A DNA stretch of 64,000 nt from Clavelina lepadiformis (taxonomy: Eukaryota; Chordata; Ascidiacea; Aplousobranchia; Clavelinidae): the NCBI RefSeq assembly GCF_947623445.1, contig NC_135243.1, forward strand, positions 16,308,501 to 16,372,500, in the 5' to 3' direction. The notes under the pieces are model-generated. The model saw only the letters and a list, made by a program, of their open reading frames with translations, searched no databases and was not told where the DNA came from. The translations under genes and the position numbers were made by a program. Below are positions 25,549-46,418 of the stretch, piece by piece; position 1 is the stretch's first letter, and each line of letters starts with the position of its first letter.

Positions 25549-26544
25549 TTTTGCGCTATCTAGGTCAAACTTTTTTTCAGGCCTATGTTTAGGCAAAAAC
25601 AACTCAAATTTATCCTATACGAAAATGGAAAATGCAAGTATTAGAATATTGGTTTTGAAATAGGTTAACTTAAGCTAACCTAAGTAATGAATTTTTTTAG
25701 GCCTAGTATTATTATTATTGAAGAAAAGTTGTTGTAGACTAGTTTAAATTGGGAAAGTGCTGCCATAACTAGCCTAATCTGTAAGTACCTTGTGAAGGAC
25801 GAGGTAGTGGCCAGCCCATGCACTGGTGGGCTAGCCTAGCAGCAGCTTAGACTCTATTCTTATAAAAGTAAAAGAAAGCAAGAGAATTTTATTTCGCTAA
25901 TCGAATGATAAATAAATTACAGAAATTAACCAAAATTAACAGGTTGCTTAGCGTGGGGAGGCGAAGTCCTTGCGGTCATCGAAGTTTCCAGTCCCAGCCA
26001 CCATGCCTCAGAGAAATACCATAATGTGACAGATGGCCAGTTATGCTCTACGTTATTTGCTCTTAGGTTGTCCATGTAGGACTTATGCAAGAAAAAAAAA
26101 AGATATTGATTTGCAACAACTCTCCTGTGAATGGAAATGGGTGTTTTAGCTGGTTGGTTGTCATGGTTTATTTTGACTTGAACTCATTGCCGTGACACAT
26201 AGAAATAAAATTTTATTTTGAATTAGCCAAATGTTGTGGTTGCAGTAGGGGAGTCGATCCTCAGAAATGTAACATATTCAACATTTATTTAAATGTTTCG
26301 ACAATTTCAAAAAAATTTCTTAAAAATCTTCATTTACATTTAAGTATGGTATCAGAATATTGAACGTGTCTTAAGGAATGGAACATTTGGTATCATAATC
26401 TTCATCCTCGTACTGAGGAAAGATTTGCATGACTTTAATTTGGAGATGATTTCTTATTGCTCGCGCACAAGTAATTGAGCTCTTGTGTGCAATTTAAGAC
26501 TGACACACACAAAGCCTTGCTCAAAAAAATAACAATGGAAACGC
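25549..26544. other. Region upstream of DRC3
   Basis: The reading frame of DRC3 exon 1 stays open for some 18 codons upstream of the chosen ATG, but the family N-terminus starts at that ATG. The 1 kb beyond should contain the DRC3 promoter and 5' UTR. I recognise no other gene. A weak second pol III B-box-like string (GATCGACTC on the minus strand near 26250) is noted without a clear element around it. Confidence 0.4.
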
Positions 26545-26608
26545 CACTGGGTATCGATCACGGGTCATATATTTGTGCGCCCGGTGCTCTAACCAACCCG
26601 CCACCGAG
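26545..26608 (-). repeat. tRNA-like head of a probable SINE (minus strand)
   Basis: On the minus strand, TGGCGGGTTGGTTAGAGC (around 26603-26586) resembles a tRNA A box and D arm. GATCGATAC (26559-26551) fits the B-box consensus GWTCRANNC. The spacing of about 35-45 bp is right for an internal pol III promoter. The acceptor stem does not pair convincingly, so this is read as a tRNA-derived SINE head and not a functional tRNA. A T-run follows within about 25 bp. Confidence 0.55.
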
Positions 26609-26772
26609 TAGACAAAAAATGTGATTACCGATTTTTCAATGTGACATAGTAAATGTAACGATAATCAAACGCTAGCTAATCAAAAGTCAGGGTCGGATTT
26701 AGGGCATCCCCAAAGCTGACACCACTTTGCAAAAATGTCTGTGTAAATTGCCTTACTTTAGTTAGGTATGAA

Positions 26773-26790
26773 CATATATATATATATATA
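26773..26790. repeat. Short (AT)n microsatellite
   Basis: An uninterrupted AT dinucleotide tract, followed by further TATATAT segments to about 26818. No other feature is attached to it. Confidence 0.8.
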
Positions 26791-27108
26791 GTAGTAATTA
26801 GTAATATATCATATATATTACTGACTGATTACGGCTGAGGCTATGCTGTATGCTATTGCAGAATAGACATCTTTCCCCAGACCGGTCTTTGAAGTTGTAC
26901 CAGAGACATAGTGCGCTCCGTATGGGTTACGATATAGGACAGGTACTTCAAGGGTCTTCAACCTTTTTTGTGAAATCACCCCCTTTCAGAGTTCTGGGTC
27001 AAAATCGCCCTTATGATTATTTTTCTACGAATGCATTTACTTCTTGCGATATACAATATGCTTTGAAGTTATCACAAAAAAGAAAGAACAATCAGAAACA
27101 AGTACATT

Positions 27109-28871
27109 TTATTCAGATAACAGCATGTTGGAGCTAACGCGACCCCTGTGCCTGGTGTTTTTTGCAAGATTAGTAAACGCTGGTTGCAAGCTAGAAAGCT
27201 TAAGTCGTATTGCATTTCTCCCGGTGTTGTTCATATCGAGACGATTGCGATATTTATTACGCATGTGCAATACTTCACTAAAACCTTGCTCGACAATATA
27301 TGTCGAAGGAAAAGTCAATAATAATAATTTGACTTTCTCCCACAGTTCGGGGAAACGACCACTGCACATGACCCAAAAACCTGCCCATCCATGTGTGTTA
27401 AAAATGACACGGGCTTCTTCATCACTTTGCATGTCTAAAAAAAAGTTCTTGTATGGTCAGATTGCATTCGCTTTCCGGCATGCTGGTTGCGAATGGTTCT
27501 ATAATCCAAGGGAAAATTTCTAGCTAAAGACGACCTTTAAATCGAACTTTCATGTCTTGTCGAACAGCTTTCATGTGTTCAGAGTCTGCTGATAAAGCTT
27601 CAGTTTGATAATTAGGCCACATATAATGGTTTTGCATTGAACCAACGTAACATTTTTCCTTTACAGTTTATTTGTTGTACTGTTAACTTTCTCAAAAAAA
27701 ATCTGCCAAATAACTGGTATCTTGCCGGCATGAAATTACATCTTTAGCAAGAGCAGGTTCTTTTCCAAAAAATTCCACCAGACTGTCATGAAGTTCGCTG
27801 TATTGAACAAGAGATTCGCCCTTTGACAACCAACGAACTTCCATATGAAGCAGGAGACGATCAAATTCTTCATCATTTTCTTTGCATAGCTTCCGAAACA
27901 ATCGACTATTCTTAGCGTTTGCTTTTATTTTATTAATTACTTTGACAGCAACATTCATAGATTCTTGTGGAGGTAAACTAAGACGTTTTGCTACCAAATG
28001 TTGACGGTGTATCACACAATGGATAGTAAATAGATGAGGGACTTTCTGCCGAAGTAAAGATAAAAATCCGCGATATCTGCGTACGCATTGATAGGGCACC
28101 GTCGGTAGCGCATGCTAACATATTCACCACAGGGATAGATTTGTCTTGCAAATACGCTATTAAAGTTTGATATAAGTTATTGTTTGACCTTTAGTGTCTG
28201 TTTCCAGATACTTGCACAATAAAAGCTCCTCCATAACTTTTCCACGAGGTATCTATCTGACATAAGCCATAAGAAGTGCATTATTGTCTGATGTTGTCGT
28301 TTCATGCAATTGTACGCTGAAAGAAGTTTTTCGAAGCAATTCACAATGTTGCTCTTCAGTGTTCTCGCTCATTTCATCAACTCTTCGTTTTACGGTAGTA
28401 ACACTCAGCGGAATAGCTTGAACTATTGGTGCAGGATCTCGCTCCATAACGATAGAAATTATTTCTTTAACAGCGGGCACTACCAATCTTTCTCCCACAG
28501 TAAATGGTAGGCCTTCTTTTGCAATTAACCAAGATACCTTGTAGGAAGCAATCAAACCTTTGACATTTTGGCACGTTTTTTTGGGCAAAAACGTTTCTAA
28601 TGGAACTTCGAGCTTGACTCTTTTTCAAAACCTGAAAAAACTCCATTGATTTGTTTGCTTTCTCCAGATGAATTCTGCGTAAGTGATCTTGCAACTTGGA
28701 CGGCTTCATTGACTCATTTGTGAGAAGTTTCTTACATAAGAGACACATAGGAAGTAACGTAGTTGATGGAGATGGCACAAATCCAAACTTAATATATTCC
28801 ACAAGATATGAACGGCACTTAATCTTATTTTGTTTGCTATTGGTAGCCATTACTTTTCTTAATGAAATCAC
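27109..28871 (-). pseudogene. hAT transposase pseudogene, BED finger plus hATC domain
   Basis: Read on the minus strand, the N-terminus has a BED-type finger (CLLCKKL...KLQDHLRRIH). Next comes the ASYKVSWLIAKEG...FTVGERLVVPAVKEII block, then the catalytic-core region with TDGA and RGFLSLLRQKVP. HMEVRWLSKGESL follows, and the hATC dimerisation segment (LLTFPSTYIVEQGFSEVLHM) comes last. This domain order and wording match ZBED5/FAM200-type hAT transposases. Lesions visible: a frameshift after AYVR near 28253, a second near 28090 (TDGA block), a one-base excess in a T-run near 27702, an in-frame TAG near 27532, and His in place of the first catalytic Asp (LHETT where the family has LDEST). It cannot encode an active enzyme. 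Confidence 0.88.
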
Positions 28872-29243
28872 AGATAATAAAATATAATATCAACCTAAAA
28901 CGTAAGTCAAATTACTGCTCTGGTTTCAGTATAATTCTCAACAATGCATAAACCTGAATTAATAGGTGGGCACCGCTAACGTAGTAGTTAAAACCGTCGC
29001 TATGACGACGTTCAGCCGATGCTGTGCTCTCAGGTAGCGTTGATAATGTATATTTGCTTTATTTCACAATCAATATAGCTAACGTTTCCTATTTTTCTGT
29101 ATGTACTGCTTGTTCTGTGGATTTGTAGTTGATAACTTTAGGTCAACTTCAGACATATTTCTCTCCTTAAAAATTCTTCAATACGCCCCTGAATAACTCA
29201 TCAATTTTGAAACCGATTAATCAATCTGGAAATCTGATAAATT

Positions 29244-29753
29244 TCACTTTTGATGCTTTTCATTATTACTTCAGACAAACACGAGAAATTACAACAATAT
29301 TACTGATCATAAGAAAGGATTTTAAGAACCCAATTGCCATCAAAGCGCATCTCTCTACACTACAAGATCATTACATTACATTACATTACATTACAAGAGA
29401 CTGTTCTTAGAGCTGTTATCTATCTATTCATTTAAACTCGCTCATGTTTTCCCTCTGAAATCATGTCATATGCTACGGTACATGCAGGATAGGTGTTAAT
29501 TCTAACAACCTGATCTTTAATGAAAGGAAATAAGTGTCAAACAACAGCGCCTATTTTGAGAATGACAATGCGATTATTATGGGGTCAATTGTGCAGATAA
29601 ATATGCTTACCAATTAAGTTGTCAATCACACAGGGGTTATTTCGAATTCGACGAGTTCGTAATGCAATGTAGTTAACATGTTTAAAAAATAGGATGGCAA
29701 TTCATTAGGTTATCTTAGTACAATGAGTTCAAAAGTGCAAGGTGAATAACATG
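29244..29753 (+). repeat. Dispersed repeat, copy 1 (inside the hAT element)
   Basis: About 510 bp, from TCACTTTTGATGCTTTTCA to AAGGTGAATAACATGTT, nearly identical to 31558-32062. By eye there are fewer than ten substitutions plus a difference in an ATTAC microsatellite (about four units here, two there). The open frame inside has no recognisable domain. No terminal inverted repeat is visible. Confidence 0.85.
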
Positions 29754-30016
29754 TTTCCGAAACAGGTTGTCAATCAACTATTCTTCGATTGGATAAAGAT
29801 TGTGTCGAGAACTCAGAATGAACTTATGGCAAGTAGGCTATGATGTTATGCAATAACAGAGTTGTAGATAGCAGATACATAATTATAACATCACAACTTG
29901 GAAGACAATGGAAATCGCGTCTTCCGCCCCCTTAGAAAATAAAATAGCCCACCTACTTCACAAGTTGTCACAATTGCCCCCTTGATAGACAATATCGCTC
30001 CCGTTGAATAACCCTG

Positions 30017-31557
30017 ATGCACTTGAATATGTTATTTTTGGCATGGCATGATTTTCTCTTAACTTAAATTTTATTTTCATATTCCAAGTTTACGTAACTT
30101 TATTTTAAAGTAACTAACTTGTTTTTTTGTCATTAAATCATAAGAATTGGGAAGGTAAAGAAGGATGCTTACGGAAACACCATAAAAAACATTCTTGCTA
30201 ACAAAAATTGATGGACTGGGAAAAGCGACGAAAAAGTCTAAGGCTTACAACTTGCAGTATTTAATTTTAATGATATGGTTCTTTTCATTCAGTTGATATA
30301 ACTTAGGTTTTCACCGCCAGAAATAATATAAAAACAATAACTAAGTTAATCCATTTCCATTATTACATGTTGCGGTATTGTTTTCCATCTTTTTGTATTT
30401 AAATCAGCAGCATTTTCAATTTTGAACTTAGTTTTTAAACTCTCGAAAAACGAACGAAAACGAAAAAACGTTTTTGTGTAGTACAGTAATGCCGATATGC
30501 TTCGCATTTTTTCTGTTCCATCGGTTTGTAACGGTTTCTTACATTATACTTGAAACTCAAGCGATGTGCAATCATCGCCGATTTTAAGTCGTGCAAAGAC
30601 TTTCCTCAGTCAAAAAGGTTGTGAATTGTGATACCTTACCATAGTTAATGTACTTTGGTTTTCGCTTTCCATATTTAATGGGAATCGCGAAAAATATACG
30701 ATGCCCGCCAAAATACCTGTATTTATTTCGACCAATTTAAACAAGTAGAGCTTAAAGTTAAACAATGAAAACTTTTTTCGCATGGCCAACGTTAACCATA
30801 GACTACAGCTACATATTTGTTAATTTTGCTTTACAAGCACAGGTAGTTTGCACGTGACCGAATCAGGTTTTTTACATCTATGGTGGAAACACTTGCAAGT
30901 TATGACGTTACCTCTTTAAGGTCTTTATTCCACCGTTTTGATTTTAGGTTATGACGCTAGGCCCAATGTAGTGTAGTATGGCAAGGCGTTCCCGGATTTG
31001 GCACGAAGTGCTGTGCTTCTATTCTCAAGCGTAGACGGTTTTTACTGTAAAAGTAATATAAAAGTTTAAACGTTGCGGTAATAGTGTACAGCAATAATTG
31101 TCAGACTTCTGAATACGGTAACCGTACCCGTATAACTGTATAACCGATACAGTAAGGTAATTGTATTGCATAATGGATTGACCTTTCGAGAAAAACTTTT
31201 GAGTTAATAGAAAAGAAATTATTACGTAATACAGTAATTTCTCAATCCTCAACGTTGATATGGGAGTGCAAAAGTAAAGGACACCCATGCGTTTACCCAT
31301 GATGCTTAAAAATTTGAAAAATAGAAAAGGCTGCCACTATTTCACCGAAAAAATTGTGTGTTCGAATATACTTTTCACAGTTTCTTGTTAATATAACTTA
31401 AATGTTATAACAGTAACCTAAATCTACCTTCTAGTTTAAATCTAACTCCTATAAAACCTTAAATAGCTAAAAATAACTTTAAGCCTGCCATTTACCTTTT
31501 GATTCTCCTAACCTGATCTTCAACAACAAGTTGTGTGACGTACTTAACGGTGAAATA
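30017..31557. other. Intergenic space between repeat copies
   Basis: No gene, RNA or identifiable element was recognised. Sequence is AT-rich with scattered short open frames only. The phrase CAACCTGATCTTTAATG inside the dispersed repeat has a loose echo (CTAACCTGATCTTCAAC) just upstream of copy 2. Confidence 0.35.
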
Positions 31558-32062
31558 GTCACTTTTGATGCTTTTCAATATTACTTCAGACAAACACGAG
31601 AAATTACAACAATATTACTGTTCATAAGAAAGGATTTTAAGAACCCAATTGCCATCAAAGCGCATCTCTCTACACTACAAGATCATTACATTACATTACA
31701 AGAGACTGTTCTTAGAGCTGTTATCTATCTATTCATTTAAACTCGCTCATGTTTTCCCTCTGAAATCATGGCATATGCTACGGTACAAGCAGGATAGGTG
31801 TTAATTCTAACAACCTGATCTTTAATGAAAGGAAATAAGTGTCAAACAACAGCGTCTATTTTGAGAATGACAATGCGATTATTATGGGGTTAATTGTGCA
31901 GATAAATATGCTTACCAATTAAGTTGTCAATCACACAGGGGTTATTTCGAATTCGACGAGTTCGTAATGCAATGTAGTTAACATGTTTAAAAAATAGGAT
32001 GGCAATTCATTAGGTTATCTTAGTACAATGAGTTCAAAAATGCAAGGTGAATAACATGTTGT
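31558..32062 (+). repeat. Dispersed repeat, copy 2
   Basis: Second copy of the 29244-29753 unit in the same orientation, about 98% similar by eye, with two fewer ATTAC units. Similarity stops abruptly at both edges: before TCACTTTTGATG, and after AATAACATGTT where TGTGTTGC follows here. The flanks do not match those of copy 1. Confidence 0.85.
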
Positions 32063-32679
32063 GTTGCTATGTCATGGTATGCTCACATTATTGCCTTGTG
32101 TTCAATGGCCCTTGTCACATGTGATCTTGCCTTTTGACATAAGACAAAATTTTTGGGCGCCTAGCCAAGCGTCTTTCCATCTGACAAAGTAATTGTGCGA
32201 CCCCTTGTTGAATGACTATGGAGCGGACATGGTCCTTGCCTGCCGATGGCCAGTTAAAACGAAAGAGATGTGTCCAACTCACACCTCAAAGGTTGTTATC
32301 AACCATGCGTCATTCATGAAGTAATTGTAGTACCAATTTATAGTTGTCGCAACAAGCGGTGCGCTACACAATTGAGTTACTGATTGAAGATTACTTCTCG
32401 TCTAGGAAGAGCCACCCAACAACGTGTGGCTAAAAAAACGTCAGTAAAATAAATACACTGTAAATATTTTTTGTACTAAATGAATCAGTTACGCAAAGAA
32501 AATTTTTAAGTTTAATAACTTACTAAACTGTATTTGATTGTCAGACTAGTCGTCTCGATTTGGAAAAAACTCAGCCGTTGTGTCATGGGCATAGCCTTGT
32601 TTTGAATAATGTGAATGGCCATTATGCTATCAAACTACAGATCAACAATGCGTATATTGCGTTGCCAAATACTATATGC
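32063..32679. other. Intergenic stretch
   Basis: No gene seen. A phrase near 32195-32212 (TGTGCGACCCCTTGTTGAA) resembles the subterminal sequence of the hAT element ending at 30016, so an old fragment may be present; it was too short to delimit. Confidence 0.3.
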
Positions 32680-32978
32680 CAGGGGTGGCCAACCAGTCAG
32701 AGACTAAGGACCTCACTTCTTACTGTGTTAACCGCAAAGTGCCACATCATACACATTGGCACACATGAACATCACCCCGTCTCTTCCTCACTCACATACA
32801 CACCTTTGTTCAACTACGTTTATTGTAAATGTTACAAACCAACATGAAAATGACAGAAATTTACAAGTCATTTATACTTTACAAGCTAAAAAACACAAAT
32901 ACAATATGAACGAAAGAGCTGCATAATACCGGGCAAAGAGCCGCATGCAGCTCACGAGCCTCGGGTTGACCAGACCTG
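32680..32978. mobile_element. Non-autonomous hAT-like element, copy A of the GGGGTGGCCAACC family
   Basis: It begins CAGGGGTGGCCAACCAGTC. Read inward from the right, the end is CAGGTCTGGTCAACCCGAGG. Flanks CTATATGC and CTATAGCA share a CTATA core. The body holds AAAGAGCCGCATGCAGCTC near the right end and ACCGCAAAGTGCCACATC near the left. The same phrases, inverted, form the copy at 46419-46747, which has a perfect target duplication. Confidence 0.8.
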
Positions 32979-32986
32979 CTATAGCA

Positions 32987-33951
32987 TGCAAAAAATTTTT
33001 CATTTGGAAAGTAGCAGAAAACAGTGAAAGGATAAAAAGTCTAATATTATTTGGCAGAAAATTTGCTGTAGCTTTAACCTATAGTTACTATAATGTATTA
33101 GAGCATATGACTTGCAAAAGTCGTATCTAAATTTATTCAGTCTCTGAAAGTCATCTATATAAGGGGCTGTAGAATTTAAAAATGTTTTCAGGGTTCCGTA
33201 AGCAGACAAAGTTCGAGAATTACTGGTTTTAGAAATAATTCCATTATGACACATATTTTCAAGCATTTACTGTGATGTTTTTTTATATTGTATTCTCTTC
33301 TACTGGTTTGTCAGAAAACATAGGTACATTAGTATATTTTCACAAAATCAGCTTTTTAACTGAAATCTTAGCTGTGGGTGTAGGCTACTGTCTTGTCCAT
33401 AAGCTTGTTTCCATAAAATGACCCAACCATGCAAGTTTTATGTTGCTTAAAATGTTATTTATTGGTATTGGTTTTGTGTTTTTTTCACATTGAGTAATGT
33501 AAAATCATTTCTACTATCACATTACTGATATTTACTTTTCCTACAACGACATAAAGTGCTATTTACTGAGTTTTAAAAAAATAAGAATATATTACCTCTC
33601 TTCATGGTAGTCTATTTCATGTACTTCACTAGGTTTCAGTTACTACAAAGAGTTAAGATAACTCACAAAAAATAATTAACAGCGGAAAATATTGCTTTGA
33701 GCTGTAAGAAGTATTCTGTTTGTTCTCTTCAATGGTAAAAGAGAATAATTTTTTTCTTGTTGTTAACTATTTTGAGTTGTACAATTTTAGACTTTGAGTA
33801 TAGGCCTAGTTTATAACATTCATTGATTTTTTAAAGTGTAATTGTTTAGCTTTTTCTGGACTATAACTTTTACAGATATCCAATATTTTGTTGTTGGCAA
33901 TTATTAATTAGGTATTAAAGCTGACTTTATAATCTATTAATATTTCAAACA
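32987..33951. other. RAB11 upstream region
   Basis: AT-rich sequence leading to the RAB11 start codon. No coding exon or repeat family recognised. The promoter and 5' UTR of RAB11 should lie here or in part of it; no core promoter element could be singled out. Confidence 0.35.
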
Positions 33952-41950
<7,999 letters not shown>

Positions 41951-44894
41951 GTCACTGTTGACCTGGGCGGGTGTTGAGTGTTTTCAGACCTGTCACGCCC
42001 AGAAAATGCTTTTCATGTTAATCTTGACCAACTTGGCCATACGGGGTGATGATTTCTAATCAAAATTTTCCTCTTGCAATTGTATACTTTATTCTGCAGC
42101 CAATATTTGCATCATTTTAAGATATTATATTATGTGTATATTATCATTTGGCTATTTAATATATATATATAAATATACAGTATATACATTATTGACGATA
42201 ACGTAAAATTTCAAATGGTTTTACCAACTTTTCAAGTACAGTACTACAAACTCACTTCTAGTACCCAAGACTATGTACTACTGTTGTAACACTAGGCTAT
42301 TTAACACCAGACATTGTTAGCCATTGCGCAACATAATTTAGCATTTTGTCATGAAAACAGTAGTACTGGTGCTGTTACACTATTTTTTACTCATATTTGG
42401 GATATTTTTTACTGGTTTCACCCTATTAAAAGAAATTTCACACCTAAAATACTGTTGTGCTATGATCATAGCATAGCTTATGTTTAACTGTTCTTACATG
42501 ACTTTAAATTGTTTTGGTCTTTGTGGGTTAACCCAGTGCCCAGCTGTTGGTAATACAATTGTATTAATGGGATTATTACAGTTGTTTTTCTTATAGAGTT
42601 TGTTTAGATATGATTTATGAACTATTTGGTTTATTTTTTCATATAGATTAGTAGTGATAACAATGTTTAATTTTGTAATTGTTATTTGAGGTAGTTTTAT
42701 TGGTATTATTGCTATGACGTTCCCTGAAGTAGTAGCAGAAATTTCACACACACACGGATCTTATCCAGGGTGCCGAATGTATCAGCTGCTATGAACTAAT
42801 TTTTCACTACTTACAGGGTGTAACAGTTAAATTTGTCTGGTGAAACATGGAAAATTTATCGTGTATATATGGCAATGTTCGCTATAGCAAACTTTGCATA
42901 CAATTACTTTATCCTATTCATGCGTATTTAATATTTTTCAAATAAATAAGCTAATTCCTGTCCTCTTGATTTGTAATTTGTTGCATTGGAAGATTTAAGT
43001 GCAAGACAAATTGATCAGTATTCACATAGCGTGTTGTAGAAGTTATTAAATGGCATTGCTGTGAAACACAAATACTAAAATTTTCCGAAAATGGAGCTGA
43101 ATGTTTGGCCAATTCCGTACAGGAAACGTGTATGAATTTACAAGTATTTGGTCATCCACCACCTTGGTGTGCTTTAATGTCAATAGCATTATGCAACTGG
43201 CTTTAATATTGGCTGTTTTTTATTAATGTTAGATAACTTGGTTTTGTATATAACGTGTGATTGTGTTTGAAGATGCTTTAAACTACAATGCTATTCATCT
43301 TTTCGATTTCGTGTGGTTGAAACGTCTTTATCGTGTATCGAAAATTAAACACTATACTAATGTTTTGCAGTGAGGTGTTAAGACGTATTTATCACAGATG
43401 GAAATTGTTCCCAAAATCGCTAATCTTAGAAAGGAGTTGTGTTTAGGATTGATTTGTGAATACATTCTTTATAAAATTGTAAGCAAATTGACATTAAATA
43501 TGTGAGTTTATTATTGACAATAGTCGTTTTCACTGTACACTACCGCTGACTTTGAATAGATATTGATGGCGGTTGTGTGGTGCGTATCGTTGGTACGCTT
43601 TTGTTTAGGACAGAAGTTACAGGAAGGAAATTTAACTTAGCATCTCAGGGTGGTTACAAAAGTTGTTGATGTCTGTCATGTCTCCTACTCAACGCCAACC
43701 TTTTGTAAATGCACAGTGGTGCACGTTATGAGCATTCTAAAGTTGGTTGGTTGGGTTAGGGCTGATTCACAAATGCCGTTAGACGTTAATTGTTTAATTC
43801 GGCATATTTCAAAACTAAAATTTGTATCTGTTCTATGGACTCCTGTCTAGGTTGTCTTTATGATAACACGGGTTGTTTTCTCACCATAAGCTAACCCTCT
43901 ACCTTTTTGGGAGACCTGAAGCATTTAAGGTTAACTAAAGTAATGAACGTATTAACGCTTTATGGCCACACTTTCGTCACTGATTAAAATGAGCGCACGA
44001 TTGGTTTTCTGTAATTTTTTACAACTTTTGGAAATTGGGATGTCTTTAACTCTAACGATAGAAAAACATTTTTGTCGTCTCAGTAATGGAATGACGGAGT
44101 ATGAATGAAGCATTACCGCCTCCCGTGTTCGACACTTGGCAGCAGTCAGTGCTACACTATCAGAAAAATATTCTGAAGCAAAGGCAATATTACATTTACT
44201 TTGATAATTTGGGTAAAAGACCACATTAAAGATGTCACCGACATTTGCCGCTAACGTCCGCTACCTGTAAACGCCAAAAAGTCGCGAGTGCTTCACTAGT
44301 CACTAATACTATGTAAGTAACGCCACATGTGATTCATTTACCTGCTAAGTCGTATTTCATCCAAAACGCGTGTTTTAATCAGCCGTTGTTATTACACCGG
44401 ATTCTAACGTCAGGTCATAATTGCCACCACCTCCGTCTCAGTTTGCGGAAAATTAGCTGAAAAATACCGTAATCCATAGTCTCCACATATCGGGTTTGTA
44501 AAGACTGGTAATACACTCACGCGTAATCTCACCTATCAGCATAATTTGTAGTGTAGCCACTCTTTTTAATTGGTTTAGTTGTTTATGTACTGCAGTATCA
44601 TGAAAATTTCACATGGGTGAAATTTTGATGAAACAAAGCGATTGTAAATAACTTTTAGTTGTTATTTTTTGTTAACAATGTAGTTTCTCCGACTTGCTGA
44701 ATGCTTGCCGTTATTCCTTTATTATCAAACTGCGAATTGATGCAATGCAACTAAATTGCCGCGAGCATTTACGAAATGACGTTTACTTTGATAATACAAA
44801 GCAATGTGAAAAACAGATAGTTGTTGCAGAAAAAATCGGTAAGAAAATTAGACCTTCGTTGGATTTTATGGTTTTCTTATTGTGAAGTAACTGA
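41951..44894. other. RAB11 3' UTR and intergenic space
   Basis: AT-rich sequence with a TA-rich tract near 42158-42187 and several AATAAA-like strings; the AATAAATAA at 42941-42949 is one candidate poly(A) signal for RAB11. No other exon was recognised. Short open frames such as 42494-42751 (minus) and 43952-44224 (minus) carry no known domain. Confidence 0.4.
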
Positions 44895-46418
44895 CATCCC
44901 AGATAGCACGTAGTTGTCGGCCCGACTGCTACAACGAGCTATTCTCGCTATAGCGATTGTAGCTCCTCTGCCGCTGACGAGTAGCAAGCTAGACGTCGCG
45001 TTTTTACGCCGTCTAAAGCTCTTTGTCGGGCCGACGTAGGTCCATTAGTGAAGTTAGATGATACCGTAAAACCGTTTAGAACAAACTAATGATTAAACAT
45101 ACATAAGTAAGTTTTATTTAATATGTTTAAAATATAAATTTTATTATTTAATGATGTTTGTAACAGTCTGAAAGGTTTTATCACTAAATGTTAGTAACAA
45201 TTATAATAATTATGGTAATTGCTATAGTAATAACACTTTTGGTTTTTTATTGAAATAGTTTGAATGTAACACGTATTATACTTTTTTGTACATTCTGCGT
45301 TTTAATTAAACAGTTAAATAAAAAAAAATTTTGAAGTAACCAAATCGACGTCATTATGATGTTTTTTCTGCTTTGACGGTCTGTACTGTATAGGCTATAC
45401 CGCTATAGTTTGGATTGAGGATGTAACATTCAGAAGTTAAAAAAGCAGGCAAAAATTGGTGTCTTGATGGATTTTAAACTGTAGTTCGGTTTATTAGTAA
45501 TGCTGCTGAAAAGCGGTTATAGACTTGATGCAAATCCAAGTGTTACATGCACCAGTTGCAGTTCAGTTAGATCTTAATATGAAACAGGCGCATGCACATG
45601 ACTTGTTGATCGGTTGATGTGCATCTCTGTCTGCACGCCAGGCTACGTAAAGAGTTTGGTATAAGCTAATGACCTTTGTCACTGTGTGTTTTGCCGAGTT
45701 AATGCTGCGTCATTTTACGTAAGGCGGTTTATTTTCCGTTTCAGGATTATAAATCAATATTCAACAAAAGTATAGCCTATAGGCCTAGCCTAGTTCAAAC
45801 CATTTGGCATGAAAAAGATATCCACTATATTTTGAATGAGGCAAAAATTCGATATAAAATGTGCCCTGTAAGAAATAAATGCATACAAGTCGTGCAAGCA
45901 AAGTCAATATTTGAAGAGATTCATTAATAGGCTAGGTGTCCAAGACTGCCAAGTTTTGTAACTTTATCTTGAGCGAAACATGTACAGTATTTTTGACGGG
46001 GGATCAAAAAGCCCCCACATGTGTATTTTGAGTGTCTCTGGCACTCGTGTAAAATAGAGTTAAGGTGTGTAATTTTGCACCTGTATTGTACAATAGTTTC
46101 TAGTTTGACTAATAACAACATTTAACACCACCACCTGTTCCAGAAATGCCAAACACCCAGGAAATAAGGAATATATCATTCTTGATATTGCTGTTATTAT
46201 AAATTTTATGTAATGTTTTAAAACAGATATGGGCTACGTATGAGAGTTACCAATCTTCATATTAATATTCAAGGTGAAAAAATGAAAGTATTTTATCTTT
46301 TCTAAATTTAAAGGTGATAAGCTATGCTATCAATTTTTTGTTTTGGCAGTGCAAATACTTCTTTTACAACACCGATCCTAGTGTCAAGGTAGATAACTTT
46401 GATATGCAATGTTTATAG

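Larger units (their letters stand above)
26949..30016 (-). mobile_element. Decayed 3.07-kb hAT DNA transposon (ZBED5/FAM200-like)
   Basis: The left end is CAAGGGTCTTCAACC. The right end, read inward, is CAGGGTTATTCAACGGG. The flanking 8-mers AGGTACTT (26941-26948) and ATGCACTT (30017-30024) match at 6 of 8, as an old hAT target duplication would. A broken transposase gene (27109-28871) is read on the minus strand. The 1.1 kb between the transposase start and the right end contains one copy of the dispersed repeat at 29244-29753. Confidence 0.8.

Noticed and set aside
27044..27523. 159-codon open frame on the plus strand
   Set aside because: It is antisense to the hATC part of the transposase pseudogene, which explains the openness.
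29367..29395. ATTAC tandem repeat considered as a CRISPR-like or satellite array
   Set aside because: Only two to four 5-bp units inside a dispersed repeat; a plain microsatellite. No CRISPR array occurs anywhere in the window.
29207..29410. Open frame shared by both dispersed-repeat copies as a conserved protein
   Set aside because: Sharing is explained by near-identity of the DNA; the frame runs into the microsatellite and has no ATG-based conserved start.
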